Positions 28,642 to 36,258 of a stretch of 64,000 bases of DNA are shown piece after piece (the stretch's first letter is position 1; each line of letters begins with the position of its first letter). Source of the DNA: JAUIIK01 sp963709995 (GTDB lineage: Bacteria; Chloroflexota; Chloroflexia; Thermomicrobiales; CFX8); contig CAVPYN010000005.1 in assembly GCA_963709995.1 (NCBI GenBank), forward strand, positions 1 to 64,000. Reading direction: 5' to 3'. The position numbers and the translations under genes are program-made. The notes below the pieces were generated by a model. The model was given only the letters and a program-made list of their open reading frames with translations. It made no database searches and was not told the origin of the DNA.

Positions 28642-28683
28642 CCGGTTTCGGAGGGACTCAGCGCCAGAAGGCGCTAAATCCGG
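28642..28683 (+). promoter_or_regulatory. Nested stem-loop in the leader of the globin gene
   Basis: An inner hairpin AGCGCC-AGAA-GGCGCT is flanked by outer arms CCGGTTT and AAATCCGG that pair with one bulged base. The structure ends 26 bases before the globin start codon. An 8-codon frame (ATG at 28690 to TGA at 28713, product MAKERLS) follows and overlaps the globin ATG by four bases, so leader translation could couple to globin translation. Whether it is a riboswitch, a protein site or chance is open. Confidence 0.35.
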
Positions 28684-28709
28684 TTAGCTATGGCAAAGGA
28701 AAGACTCTC

Positions 28710-29222
28710 ATGACAGAATCAAAGGCGATTCAAGACATCAATGGTGATGTGTCTGCCAAAGGCCCGATCCGAAACGATGCGCCCGCAGGCGCGTCCGACC
28801 ATGTCAGGAATGCAGCGAACAAGTTTGCCGCCAGCCATCGGGCCAGGGAGAGCGTCAAGTTGAAGGCCACGATTTTCGAGCGCTATGGAGGCTTTGCCCA
28901 GGTCAGCCGCGTCGTGTCCGGACTGTACGACAAGATCCTGGAATCACCGCAGCTCACGCCATACTTCGCCAACACCGACATGCGACGCCTGATCGACCAT
29001 CAAACAAGATTCATCGCAACGCTTCTCGGCGGACCCGCAAGCTACAGCGACGAACATCTACAACGGGTGCATGCGCGGCTGGGGATCACTGACGCCGCGT
29101 TTGCCGAGATGGTCTTTCTGCTCAAGGAAACGCTCGAGGATTTCGGATTCGAAGATGAGGATATTGAGACGGTTGAGTTCGAGATCACTAGCCGCAAGCA
29201 TTGCATCGTGGCAGGGAACTGA
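28710..29222 (+). CDS. Truncated hemoglobin (group 1-like) with N-terminal extension
   Basis: The 170-residue protein has about 50 charged, probably disordered residues, then a 2-on-2 globin: TIFERYGGFAQVSRVV, LYDKILESPQLTPYF, the E-helix region RLIDHQTRFIATLLGGP, and the proximal histidine His121 in LQRVHARLGI. Gly-Gly motifs and length fit trHbN-type globins, which bind O2, NO or CO and may dioxygenate NO. AAGGA lies nine bases before the ATG. The stop is two bases before the start of a PAS/class III cyclase gene, so the pair is surely co-expressed. That context suggests a heme-based gas signal rather than only detoxification. The globin call is firm; partnership with the cyclase is inference. 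Confidence 0.9.
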   Translation: MTESKAIQDINGDVSAKGPIRNDAPAGASDHVRNAANKFAASHRARESVKLKATIFERYGGFAQVSRVVSGLYDKILESPQLTPYFANTDMRRLIDHQTRFIATLLGGPASYSDEHLQRVHARLGITDAAFAEMVFLLKETLEDFGFEDEDIETVEFEITSRKHCIVAGN

Positions 29223-29224
29223 AG

Positions 29225-30301
29225 ATGATGATATCCAGCGATGCCCCGACAGCCCCGATCGCGAACGAAATACTGCGCGTTGTCACCCAGACGCTTGGAG
29301 TCGGCGTGGCGGTCGTCGACCGGGAAGATCTATCGATCCTCTTCGAGAACGCCAATTTCTTCAAATGGTTCCCGCCGGAAGGTGACGTCGACGAGACCCT
29401 TCCAGCGCGCATTCCCGATCTGAATGTTAGCCGCATGCTTTCGAGGATCGAAGACGGCCGCCCGTTCCCTCTACAAACCAAAGCGATGACCGGTGGGCGT
29501 GAGATTCCGCTTGAAGTCAACTTTCGACCCCTGCTCGACACCGTATCGGATGAGATCGTTGTCGAGTGTCGCGACATCAGCAAACAACTTCAGGCTGAAT
29601 ACATGCTCGAGTCATACTCCCAGATGGCGGAGAAGAATGCCCGGGAACTCAAACGCGAGAAGGAACGGGCAGAACGGCTGCTCCTCAACATCATGCCGAA
29701 GACGGTATACGAGGAGATGAAGGACTATGGCACGGTCACGCCACAGATATTCGACAACGCGACGATCCTGATGCTCGATTTCGCCGGACACACCGAGATG
29801 GCGATCGCGCGCGATCCAGCCGCATTGATTACCGAACTGAATGACATCTTTACAGTGTTCGATCGGATCACCGACATGTTCGGTTGCGAACGCATTCGAA
29901 CCGTTGGCGATTCCTATATGGCGGTGAGCGGCCTGCCCGACCCAAGTCCCGACCACGCGCGAAACATCGCCCAGGTTGCCCTGCGCATGCTGCGATACAT
30001 CGAGAAGCGCAACTCAGCCCACCCGGAATCCTGGCACTGCCGGATCGGGATCAATTCAGGCCCGGTCATCGGCTCTCTGGTCGGCGTCCAGAAGTACGTC
30101 TATGACATCTTCGGGCCCGGCGTGAACCTGGCGGCACGGATGGAGACCTTGTCCGAACCGATGAAGATCACCGCCAGCGCCCAGACGTATGAACTCCTCA
30201 AAGATGATTTTCACCTCGAGAACCGGGGCGAGTTTGAGGTCAAGGGCTTTGGCGAGCAGACGTTGTACTTTCTCGAACGAGAGTTGCCACACGTGCGATA
30301 G
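29225..30301 (+). CDS. PAS-linked class III nucleotide cyclase (adenylate-type)
   Basis: The 358-residue soluble protein has a PAS-like sensor (about 12-122, ending EVVVECRDIS-like as VECRDIS), a signalling coiled coil (about 125-158) with the linker LLLNIMPKTVYEEM, and a class III catalytic domain. The metal aspartates are Asp185 (LDFAGHT) and Asp229 (VGDSYMAVSGLP). The transition-state pair is Asn301 and Arg305 (GVNLAARME). Asp294 in YDIFG fits adenine selection. The other purine-specifying position, normally Lys or Glu, is Arg225, so nucleotide preference is not certain. Product would be cAMP, which the Crp-type regulator at 15077-15766 might read. The gene starts two bases after the globin gene. 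Confidence 0.9.
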   Translation: MMISSDAPTAPIANEILRVVTQTLGVGVAVVDREDLSILFENANFFKWFPPEGDVDETLPARIPDLNVSRMLSRIEDGRPFPLQTKAMTGGREIPLEVNFRPLLDTVSDEIVVECRDISKQLQAEYMLESYSQMAEKNARELKREKERAERLLLNIMPKTVYEEMKDYGTVTPQIFDNATILMLDFAGHTEMAIARDPAALITELNDIFTVFDRITDMFGCERIRTVGDSYMAVSGLPDPSPDHARNIAQVALRMLRYIEKRNSAHPESWHCRIGINSGPVIGSLVGVQKYVYDIFGPGVNLAARMETLSEPMKITASAQTYELLKDDFHLENRGEFEVKGFGEQTLYFLERELPHVR

Positions 30302-30312
30302 ATCCGGGCCGG

Positions 30313-31348
30313 TCAATCCGCAGCTAACACCACGGTTTGCACGACGTCCAGAACGGATTCGATGTCATCGCTCGTCACGTCGAGGTGTGTCACGGCTCGA
30401 ATCTGACCGGCCCTGAAATCGCACATCTTGACGCCGTGACCTTCGATAGCCGTCAGGAACGCGCTCACCGACATCCCGGTTTCGTCGACCGAAAAGAGCA
30501 CCATGTTCGACGCTGGCGGGTCGGTCATGACTGTAATCCCGTCGATCTCTTTCAGTCCGGCCGCAAGCAAGCGGGCATTCTGGTGGTCGTCAGCCAGCCG
30601 TTCGACATGGTTGTCGAGCGCGTAGATCCCCGCCGCCGCGATGATCCCGGCCTGCCGCATTGCCCCGCCGATCCGGTGCTGGTAGCCGCGCGCCCGGTCG
30701 ACAAATTCGGCGCTCCCGGCGAGCACCGCGCCAACCGGACAGCCGAGGCCCTTGGTGAGACAGATCCAGGTTGAATCGAAGCCTGCGGCATACTCTGAAG
30801 CCGGAACTCCGGTCGCGACGCTCGCGTTGAGCAACCGCGCACCATCGAGGTGTGTCTTCAAGCCTTGGTCGTGCGCCACAGCTCTCACTGCCTGCAGTTG
30901 CTCGACCGGCCAGATCACGCCGCCGCCGTAGACGTTCGTTTGCTCCGCCCAGAGCAGGGTCGTCGGCGACTGGTAGAGAGATCCCGGCTGGATCGCCTTC
31001 TCAACCTGCTCTGCCGTATAGCGCCCGGCATCTCCATCGAGCTGCTGGAAAAGAACCCCGGACAACAATCCCGGCCCCCCGGCCTCGGAGATCAGCACAT
31101 GGGACAGCTGGTCGGCGATGACCGTCTCGCCGTGGTTCGTATGCGTCTTCAGTGCAATCTGGTTGCACATCGTCCCGCTCGGCAGGAATAGCGCCCGCTC
31201 CTTGCCGACCAGTCCGGGCAACCATCTCCTGCAGCCGCAGTACCGCCGGGTCCTCGTCCTTCTGTGAATCGCCAACTTCGGCGGCCGCAATTGCCTGACG
31301 CATCGCATCGGTCGGCCTCGTCTTAGTGTCGCTATACAGATCGATCAC
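30313..31348 (-). pseudogene. Low-specificity L-threonine aldolase, frameshifted
   Basis: The product is a PLP enzyme of the threonine aldolase/beta-eliminating lyase family, which cleaves L-threonine or L-allo-threonine to glycine and acetaldehyde. The start (IDLYSDTKTRPTDAMRQA) and the rest (VGKERALFLPSGTMCNQIAL, HLDGARLLNAS, PLP lysine in ICLTKGLGCPVG) are in different frames. One extra base at about 31211-31216 separates LQEMVAR from LVGKER. The repaired protein would have about 345 residues. I start it at GTG 31348, with AAGGAG upstream; ATG at 31384 is an alternative. As written, only about 50 correct residues are made before the shift. It is convergent with the cyclase gene, 11 bases away. 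Confidence 0.85.
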
Positions 31349-31405
31349 GCTGTTATCTGCTCCTTGTTCGAACTCCACACACATTACGTGCTAGTCGCAC
31401 GCGCA

Positions 31406-31843
31406 TCAAATGGGCTGGCCGTTCAGCTTGGCGATGCCATTTGCGGCCGCGCGAAGACTGCGCTGCTGGATCCTGGAAATGATGAGAATAGCGATTGCGA
31501 CAACGAATGAGACCGTGATCACGATTCCGAAGGTCCCCTGCGCGATGAATTCGCCGACAATATCGGCGAGCGCCAGAACAATGAGCAACGTCAAGCTCCA
31601 GTATCTGCGGCGGACCAAGCCAACTAGCGCCACGCCAAAAAGGACCGCTATCAACCCGCCGATGATAGTCAACCAGCGATAGTCAACGACAACCGAATCA
31701 CGAATCCCGAACCGATCAGTGGCAAATGCCCAACTCACGATGATGTGCTGCAGGATCTTCTCAAGCGTCAGCGCGATCAGAAGCCACCATAAGAGGCGGC
31801 GCCTGCGGGTGCTCTTCACGGCTCCCGGCTTCCCGGCCTCCAA
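31406..31843 (-). CDS. Small four-helix membrane protein of unknown function
   Basis: The product of up to 145 residues begins with a basic stretch (STRRRRLLWW) and has four hydrophobic segments, at about 18-38, 57-78, 82-103 and 105-125. The end is basic and probably cytoplasmic. The frame opens with TTG three bases after the stop of the aldehyde dehydrogenase gene; a GTG at 31819 with GGGAG upstream is a better start and gives 137 residues. No family was recognised. It is co-directional with the aldehyde dehydrogenase and the threonine aldolase, so the three may form one transcript. Confidence 0.6.
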   Translation of the reverse strand: MEAGKPGAVKSTRRRRLLWWLLIALTLEKILQHIIVSWAFATDRFGIRDSVVVDYRWLTIIGGLIAVLFGVALVGLVRRRYWSLTLLIVLALADIVGEFIAQGTFGIVITVSFVVAIAILIISRIQQRSLRAAANGIAKLNGQPI

Positions 31844-31846
31844 CCT

Positions 31847-33357
31847 CTACGCTGGCTTCTCCGGCCATCTGCCGTACCAGTCAAATGGCTTGTCATCGAG
31901 GTTGACAACGACGTTCTTGACCTGGGTGTAGAGGTCCAGCGCGTGGCGGGAGAGCTCACGGCCAATGCCGGACTGCTTGTAGCCGCCGAAGGGCGCTTCG
32001 GGAGGATTGACCGTCGGGTAGTTGATCGAGACGTTGCCCGCTCTGAGGGCAGCCGCCATCCGGTGAGCGCGCTTGATGTCATTGGTCCACATCGTCGCCG
32101 CCAGTCCGTAGATGACGTTGTTCGCCAGCGCCAGCACCTCGCCATCCTCTTGGAAAGGGATGACCGAGAGTATCGGGCCGAAGACCTCTTCCTGAGCAAT
32201 CGTCATGTCGTTGCTGACGTGGTCGAAGACGGTCGGCTCGACGAAGTTGCCGGCACGCAGCAGATCGGTATCGACCTTGCGGCCACCGTGCGCCAGATCA
32301 GCGCCCTCGCTTTGCGCCTTCTCGACAAAGCTCAGGACCCGGCTGCACTGGGCGGGCGATATGACCGGCCCCATCTGGGTGTCCCAATCAAGCGGATCGC
32401 CCACCCGGATCTCGGCTGTCTTTGCCACGAAATCGGCCATGAAGCGATCATGTATCGACTCGTGCAGGAAGAGTCGGGTGCGGGCTGTGCAGCGCTGGCC
32501 AGCGTTGGTGAAGATCGCGAAGAGCGAACCGCGCACGGCTTCGTCAACATCGGCATCGGCGAAGACGATGTTCGGGCTCTTGCCGCCAAGCTCCAGAGAG
32601 ACCTTCTTGATCGTCCCGGCAGACATGCGAATGATCTCGCGGCCGGTTTCGGTCTCACCGGTGAAGGCGACCTTGTCGACATCGGCGTGTTCGCAAAGCG
32701 CCGCGCCGATGACCCGACCCGGCCCCGGCAGGACGTTCAGAACGCCATCAGGGATGCCCGCCTCCAGGCAGATTTGCCCGAGGACGATGGCCGTGATCGG
32801 GGTGTTGCTGGCTGGTTTGAGAACGATCGTATTACCGGCGGCCAGCGCCGGACCGATCTTCCAGGCAGCCATCAGCAGCGGGAAATTCCAGGGAATGATC
32901 TGGGCGCAGACACCGACCGGCTCGCGCAGGGTGTAGTCGAAGAGCGGGCCGTTCATCGGGATCGTCTCGCCCCACATCTGGCCGGTCAGGTTGGCATAGT
33001 ATTCGATGCAGTTGGCGGAATTGAGTACATCGGCGCGGGATTCTACGATGATCTTGCCGCAGTTGAGCGTCTCCAGTTCGGCCAACTCGTCGACCCGTTC
33101 GCGCCGGATGATCTAGCGGCCTTGCGCATCCTGTTCGCTCGTTCGACTGGAGTCATACGCGACCAGCGGCCATCGTCGAACGCGCGCCGGGCCGCCGCGA
33201 CTGCCCGGTCGACATCTTCGGGGCCGGCCTTCGCGACCCGCCCGACGACCTCGTTCGTAGCCGGCGAAACTGTCTCGAACATCTCGCCACTGGCCGCGTC
33301 GACGAGCTGCCCGTCAATCAGAAGCTTGTAGTCCTGTACTTCAATAGCGGTTGCCAT
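31847..33357 (-). pseudogene. NAD(P)-dependent aldehyde dehydrogenase, frameshifted
   Basis: After repair this is a full aldehyde dehydrogenase of about 500 residues. The start ATG 33357 has an AGGAGG site and encodes MATAIEVQDYKLLIDG. The remainder has VSLELGGKSPN, with the catalytic Glu, and GQRCTARTRL, with the catalytic Cys. It ends with PFGGYKQSGIGRELS typical of betaine/phenylacetaldehyde-type enzymes. The frames meet at about 33113-33117, where one base is missing and a TAG appears in the second frame: KAA then IIRRERVDELAELE. The downstream frame contains both catalytic residues but lacks the first 80 residues of the NAD domain. It is divergent from the M20 gene at 33512. The natural aldehyde is unknown. 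Confidence 0.87.
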
Positions 33358-33511
33358 GTTGTTTCCTCCTCTGTACTCCGTTGCGCACCGATTGTGATTG
33401 AGCGATTCAGAGCGCCATCGTACACCAGCCACGCCGATACCCGACGGCCGTCGCCGCCACCTCGGCGCTATGCTACTTTGCCTGGGAATGGAAGTGAAAG
33501 GAATACGCGGA

Positions 33512-34714
33512 ATGGTCATGATCGCATCCCTGCGTGACGAGATCGACGAGTGGTTACCGGAGTTGATCGAGACGCGCCGCGACTTCCACCGGCATCCCGA
33601 GATGGGATTCGAGGAGGTTCGCACCAGCGGCATCGTCGCCGATCGGTTGCGCGCGATTGGCTTCGAAGATGTGCGCACCGGCATTGCGGTCACCGGCGTC
33701 AAGGCCGTCTTGCGCGGCGGACGCCCGGGCAAGACGCTGCTGCTACGGGCGGATATGGACGCATTGCCGATCGACGAGCAGAACGAGGTCGAGTACTGCT
33801 CGACGATCAAGGACACGATGCATGCCTGCGGGCATGACGGCCACACCGCGATCTTGCTCAGCGCGGCGCGGTTGCTGTACGCACGACGCGACGAGATCCC
33901 CGGAACGATCGTGTTCTGCTTCCAACCGGCCGAGGAGGGTGGCGGAGGCGCTCGAAGAATGATCGAGGAGGGTGTGCTCGAAGACCCAAGCGTCGACGCG
34001 GCAATCGGCCTGCACCTGATCAGCGACTTTCCGGTCGGCTCCGCCGTCGTCGTCGACGGGCCGACCCTCTCTGGAGCCGACGGTTTCAGTGTGACGATCC
34101 AGGGTAGTGGCGGCCACGGCGCGATGCCTCACAAGACAGTCGACGCGCTGCTCATCGCGGCGGAAGTCGTCACGACCCTGCAAACACTGGTGGCGCGCGA
34201 GGTCAACCCGCAACAGGCCGCCGTCGTCTCGGTCGGCACTCTGCACGCCGGCACGACCGCCGCCAATATCATCGCCGACTCAGCCACGCTTAGTGGAACC
34301 GTACGCTGGTTCGACGCCGAGGTCGGTCATCAGCTTGCGAGCCGCATACCAGAGGTGATCCAGGGAATAGCGACGGCGCTGCGCGGCAGCGCCGAGGTCG
34401 AGTACCGGCGCAGAGGACGCCCCACCGTCAACGATTCCGCCGTCGCGGCGCTCGTGCGCGAGGCTCTGGCTGAGGTGGTCGGCGCTGAATCAGTCCAGGC
34501 GGGTCCGCCCATCATGGCGTCCGAGGATTTTTCCGAGTTCACTCACCGTTTGCCGTCAACCTACTTCTTTGTCGGCTCCCGCGACGAGGCATCCGGCAAG
34601 GTCTTCGAGCACCACCATCCACGATTCGATATCGACGAACGTTGTCTGCCGCTCGGCGTCGAGATGATGACCCGCGCTGCATTGCACTGGCTGGAGACTA
34701 ACGCAGGAGGCTAG
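33512..34714 (+). CDS. M20-family amidohydrolase (hippurate/N-acyl-amino-acid hydrolase type)
   Basis: The protein of about 400 residues has the M20D motifs: RRDFHRHPEMGFEE, RADMDALPI, MHACGHDGHTAILL with the first metal ligands, FQPAEEGGGGA with the catalytic Glu pair, and a late HHPRFDIDE. Enzymes of this group deacylate N-acyl amino acids or hippurate, or hydrolyse IAA-amino-acid conjugates. I chose the ATG at 33512 with AAAGGA nine bases upstream; earlier ATGs at 33488 and 33398 extend into non-conserved sequence. Its stop codon shares the tetranucleotide CTAG with the stop of the convergent alpha/beta hydrolase. Metal ligands are complete. Substrate unknown. Confidence 0.9.
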   Translation: MVMIASLRDEIDEWLPELIETRRDFHRHPEMGFEEVRTSGIVADRLRAIGFEDVRTGIAVTGVKAVLRGGRPGKTLLLRADMDALPIDEQNEVEYCSTIKDTMHACGHDGHTAILLSAARLLYARRDEIPGTIVFCFQPAEEGGGGARRMIEEGVLEDPSVDAAIGLHLISDFPVGSAVVVDGPTLSGADGFSVTIQGSGGHGAMPHKTVDALLIAAEVVTTLQTLVAREVNPQQAAVVSVGTLHAGTTAANIIADSATLSGTVRWFDAEVGHQLASRIPEVIQGIATALRGSAEVEYRRRGRPTVNDSAVAALVREALAEVVGAESVQAGPPIMASEDFSEFTHRLPSTYFFVGSRDEASGKVFEHHHPRFDIDERCLPLGVEMMTRAALHWLETNAGG

Positions 34715-35409
34715 CCACCCTTTGCGCGATTAATCCCCAGATCCTCCATTAACACCTCTATCGACTCTGCCACGGCGTCCGGATCGACAACCATGTGGAA
34801 GTGACCGGCCTGCAATTCACGCGCCGGCCAACCCATTGACCGGGCGCGCTTGAGGTCCGCCGCGTATGGCTGGCTGAACAGGAGATAGGCTCCGGGCGTA
34901 TCTCTCGAACCCTCAATTTCCGGCAGCACTTCCTGCCAGAATTCGAATGGCTGCGGGCGCAGTTCTCCGAGCACTCTAGAACGTATCGTGGGATCGGGTA
35001 GTGTCCCGGCCAGCGCTTCGTCGGTCCAATTGGGGAAGCGCTCGCCGGCAGCCTAGAGATTGCGGAGGTGCTCCGCGAATTGCCCGCGCATGCGTGGTTC
35101 GCCCCCATGCGGCAGCCCGGCATCGACGAAGAGGTACGCCGACACCGGCCGCTTCAGTTCCCAGGCGATCGCCGAGAGCAACGCACCTGCCCCACTGTGG
35201 CCCGCCAGGACGAGCACCGAGTCTTCAGCGAGATCATCGAGTTGCCCGGCGACCGAGCGAGCGTGTTGCAGCCAGAACGAACCTTCAGTGGGATTCGCGA
35301 GCTCCGGAAGGTGAACATCGGTGCCACGCCCTCGCAGCGCGTCTGCAACCGCCTCCCAGGTATAGGGGCCAACCAGCGGACTATGAACCAGAACCAGGCG
35401 CCGGGACAC
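34711..35409 (-). pseudogene. Alpha/beta hydrolase interrupted by an in-frame TAG
   Basis: One frame runs from GTG 35409 (GAGGAG six bases upstream) to the stop at 34711, broken by a single TAG at 35053-35055. The nucleophile elbow GHSGAG lies before the break and the likely catalytic histidine AGHFHMVVDPDAV after it. The sequence on both sides of the stop (HLRNL, then AAGERFPNW) reads smoothly, so this is one gene. The family is a small alpha/beta hydrolase of about 230 residues with unknown substrate. No start site is apparent right after the stop. The gene follows the SDR gene by 22 bases and is probably co-transcribed with it and with methylmalonyl-CoA mutase. Confidence 0.8.
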
Positions 35410-35431
35410 TCGCAACTCCTCGACAGTTGGG

Positions 35432-36181
35432 CTAGAGCATCACATCTCCGCCATTCGGGCCAAGGGTTTGTCCGACGTAATATGTCGCAGCGTCCGAAGC
35501 GAGAAAGACAGCCGTTGGAGCAACTTCTTCGACGGTCCCGGGCCGCCCGATCGGCAGCATCTGGTCATAGTTCGTCACCGGTTGTCCCGCGCCCTCTGGC
35601 ACGATCCCGGTGTCGATCGGTCCGGGGGCGATGCAGTTCACCAGCACACCCTGCTTGACGACCTCCCGCGCCAGGGACTTTGTGAACCCGATGATCCCGG
35701 CTTTGGCTGCCGCATAGTGCGCCATCCACTCGCGTCCGATCTGGCCGAGCTGCGAGGAGACGTTGATGATCCGGCCATCCCCACGGTCCAGCATGCCAGG
35801 CAGCACCGCTCGGGTGACCAGAAAGGTTCCACGAAGGTGAGTGCCGATCATCTCGTCCCAGGTGGCAGTGTCCATCCGCTCCACCGGAGACAGTGTGACG
35901 AACCCGGCGTTGTTGACCAGGATATCGATCCTGCCAAACTCCGCCAGGACACTCTCGACCATCGCCTCGACTTGATCCTCACTCGAGACATCCGCCTGAA
36001 CGACGATTGCGCGCTGCCCAAGGATCGCGATTTCTCCGGCAAGATCATTGGCGGCCGATTCAGCGGACCGATAATTGATCGCAACGTCCGCGCCTTCCTG
36101 GGCGTAGGCGAGGGCAATCGCCCGGCCAATACCCCGGCTCGATCCGGTCACCAGCGCCATACGTCCTTCAAGCACTCCCAT
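35432..36181 (-). CDS. Short-chain dehydrogenase/reductase (FabG-like)
   Basis: The 249-residue protein is a classical SDR: cofactor motif TGSSRGIGRAIA, NNAG, catalytic Ser in INVSSQLGQIG, and YAAAK with the Tyr-Lys pair. The absence of an acidic residue at the end of the second strand together with NYRSAE suggests NADP(H) preference. The C-terminal pattern (FLASDAATYYVGQTLGPNGG) is like 3-oxoacyl-ACP reductases and glucose-1-dehydrogenases. It is placed between the mutase gene (77 bp upstream) and the alpha/beta hydrolase (22 bp downstream) on the same strand. It may act on acyl-CoA intermediates, but the sequence does not define a substrate. Confidence 0.9.
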   Translation of the reverse strand: MGVLEGRMALVTGSSRGIGRAIALAYAQEGADVAINYRSAESAANDLAGEIAILGQRAIVVQADVSSEDQVEAMVESVLAEFGRIDILVNNAGFVTLSPVERMDTATWDEMIGTHLRGTFLVTRAVLPGMLDRGDGRIINVSSQLGQIGREWMAHYAAAKAGIIGFTKSLAREVVKQGVLVNCIAPGPIDTGIVPEGAGQPVTNYDQMLPIGRPGTVEEVAPTAVFLASDAATYYVGQTLGPNGGDVML

Positions 36182-36258
36182 GATTGTTCCCTATACAGAT
36201 GAACCGGCCGCGGTGAACTCCCAAAACTACGTCTCCAAATATTCAATTGCACACGCAG

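Larger units (their letters stand above)
28342..28709. other. 368-base intergenic region, no gene seen
   Basis: No coding pattern is convincing on either strand. The stretch holds a hairpin at 28364-28385, a smaller one (ACGGG/CCCGT) near 28428-28444, and a nested stem-loop at 28642-28683 just before the globin gene. I compared it by eye with the common c-di-GMP and cobalamin riboswitch cores and found no match. It is long enough to carry a promoter and a structured leader for the globin-cyclase pair. Confidence 0.5.

Noticed and set aside
28342..28709. c-di-GMP (GEMM) or cobalamin riboswitch before the globin gene
   Set aside because: Some purine-rich segments resemble parts of a riboswitch, but the conserved core sequences and order of helices are absent by eye.
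31943..33331. Long plus-strand open frame opposite the aldehyde dehydrogenase
   Set aside because: It is the antisense shadow of a clear dehydrogenase gene; its product is Arg/Asp-rich with no recognisable motif, as expected in high-G+C DNA.
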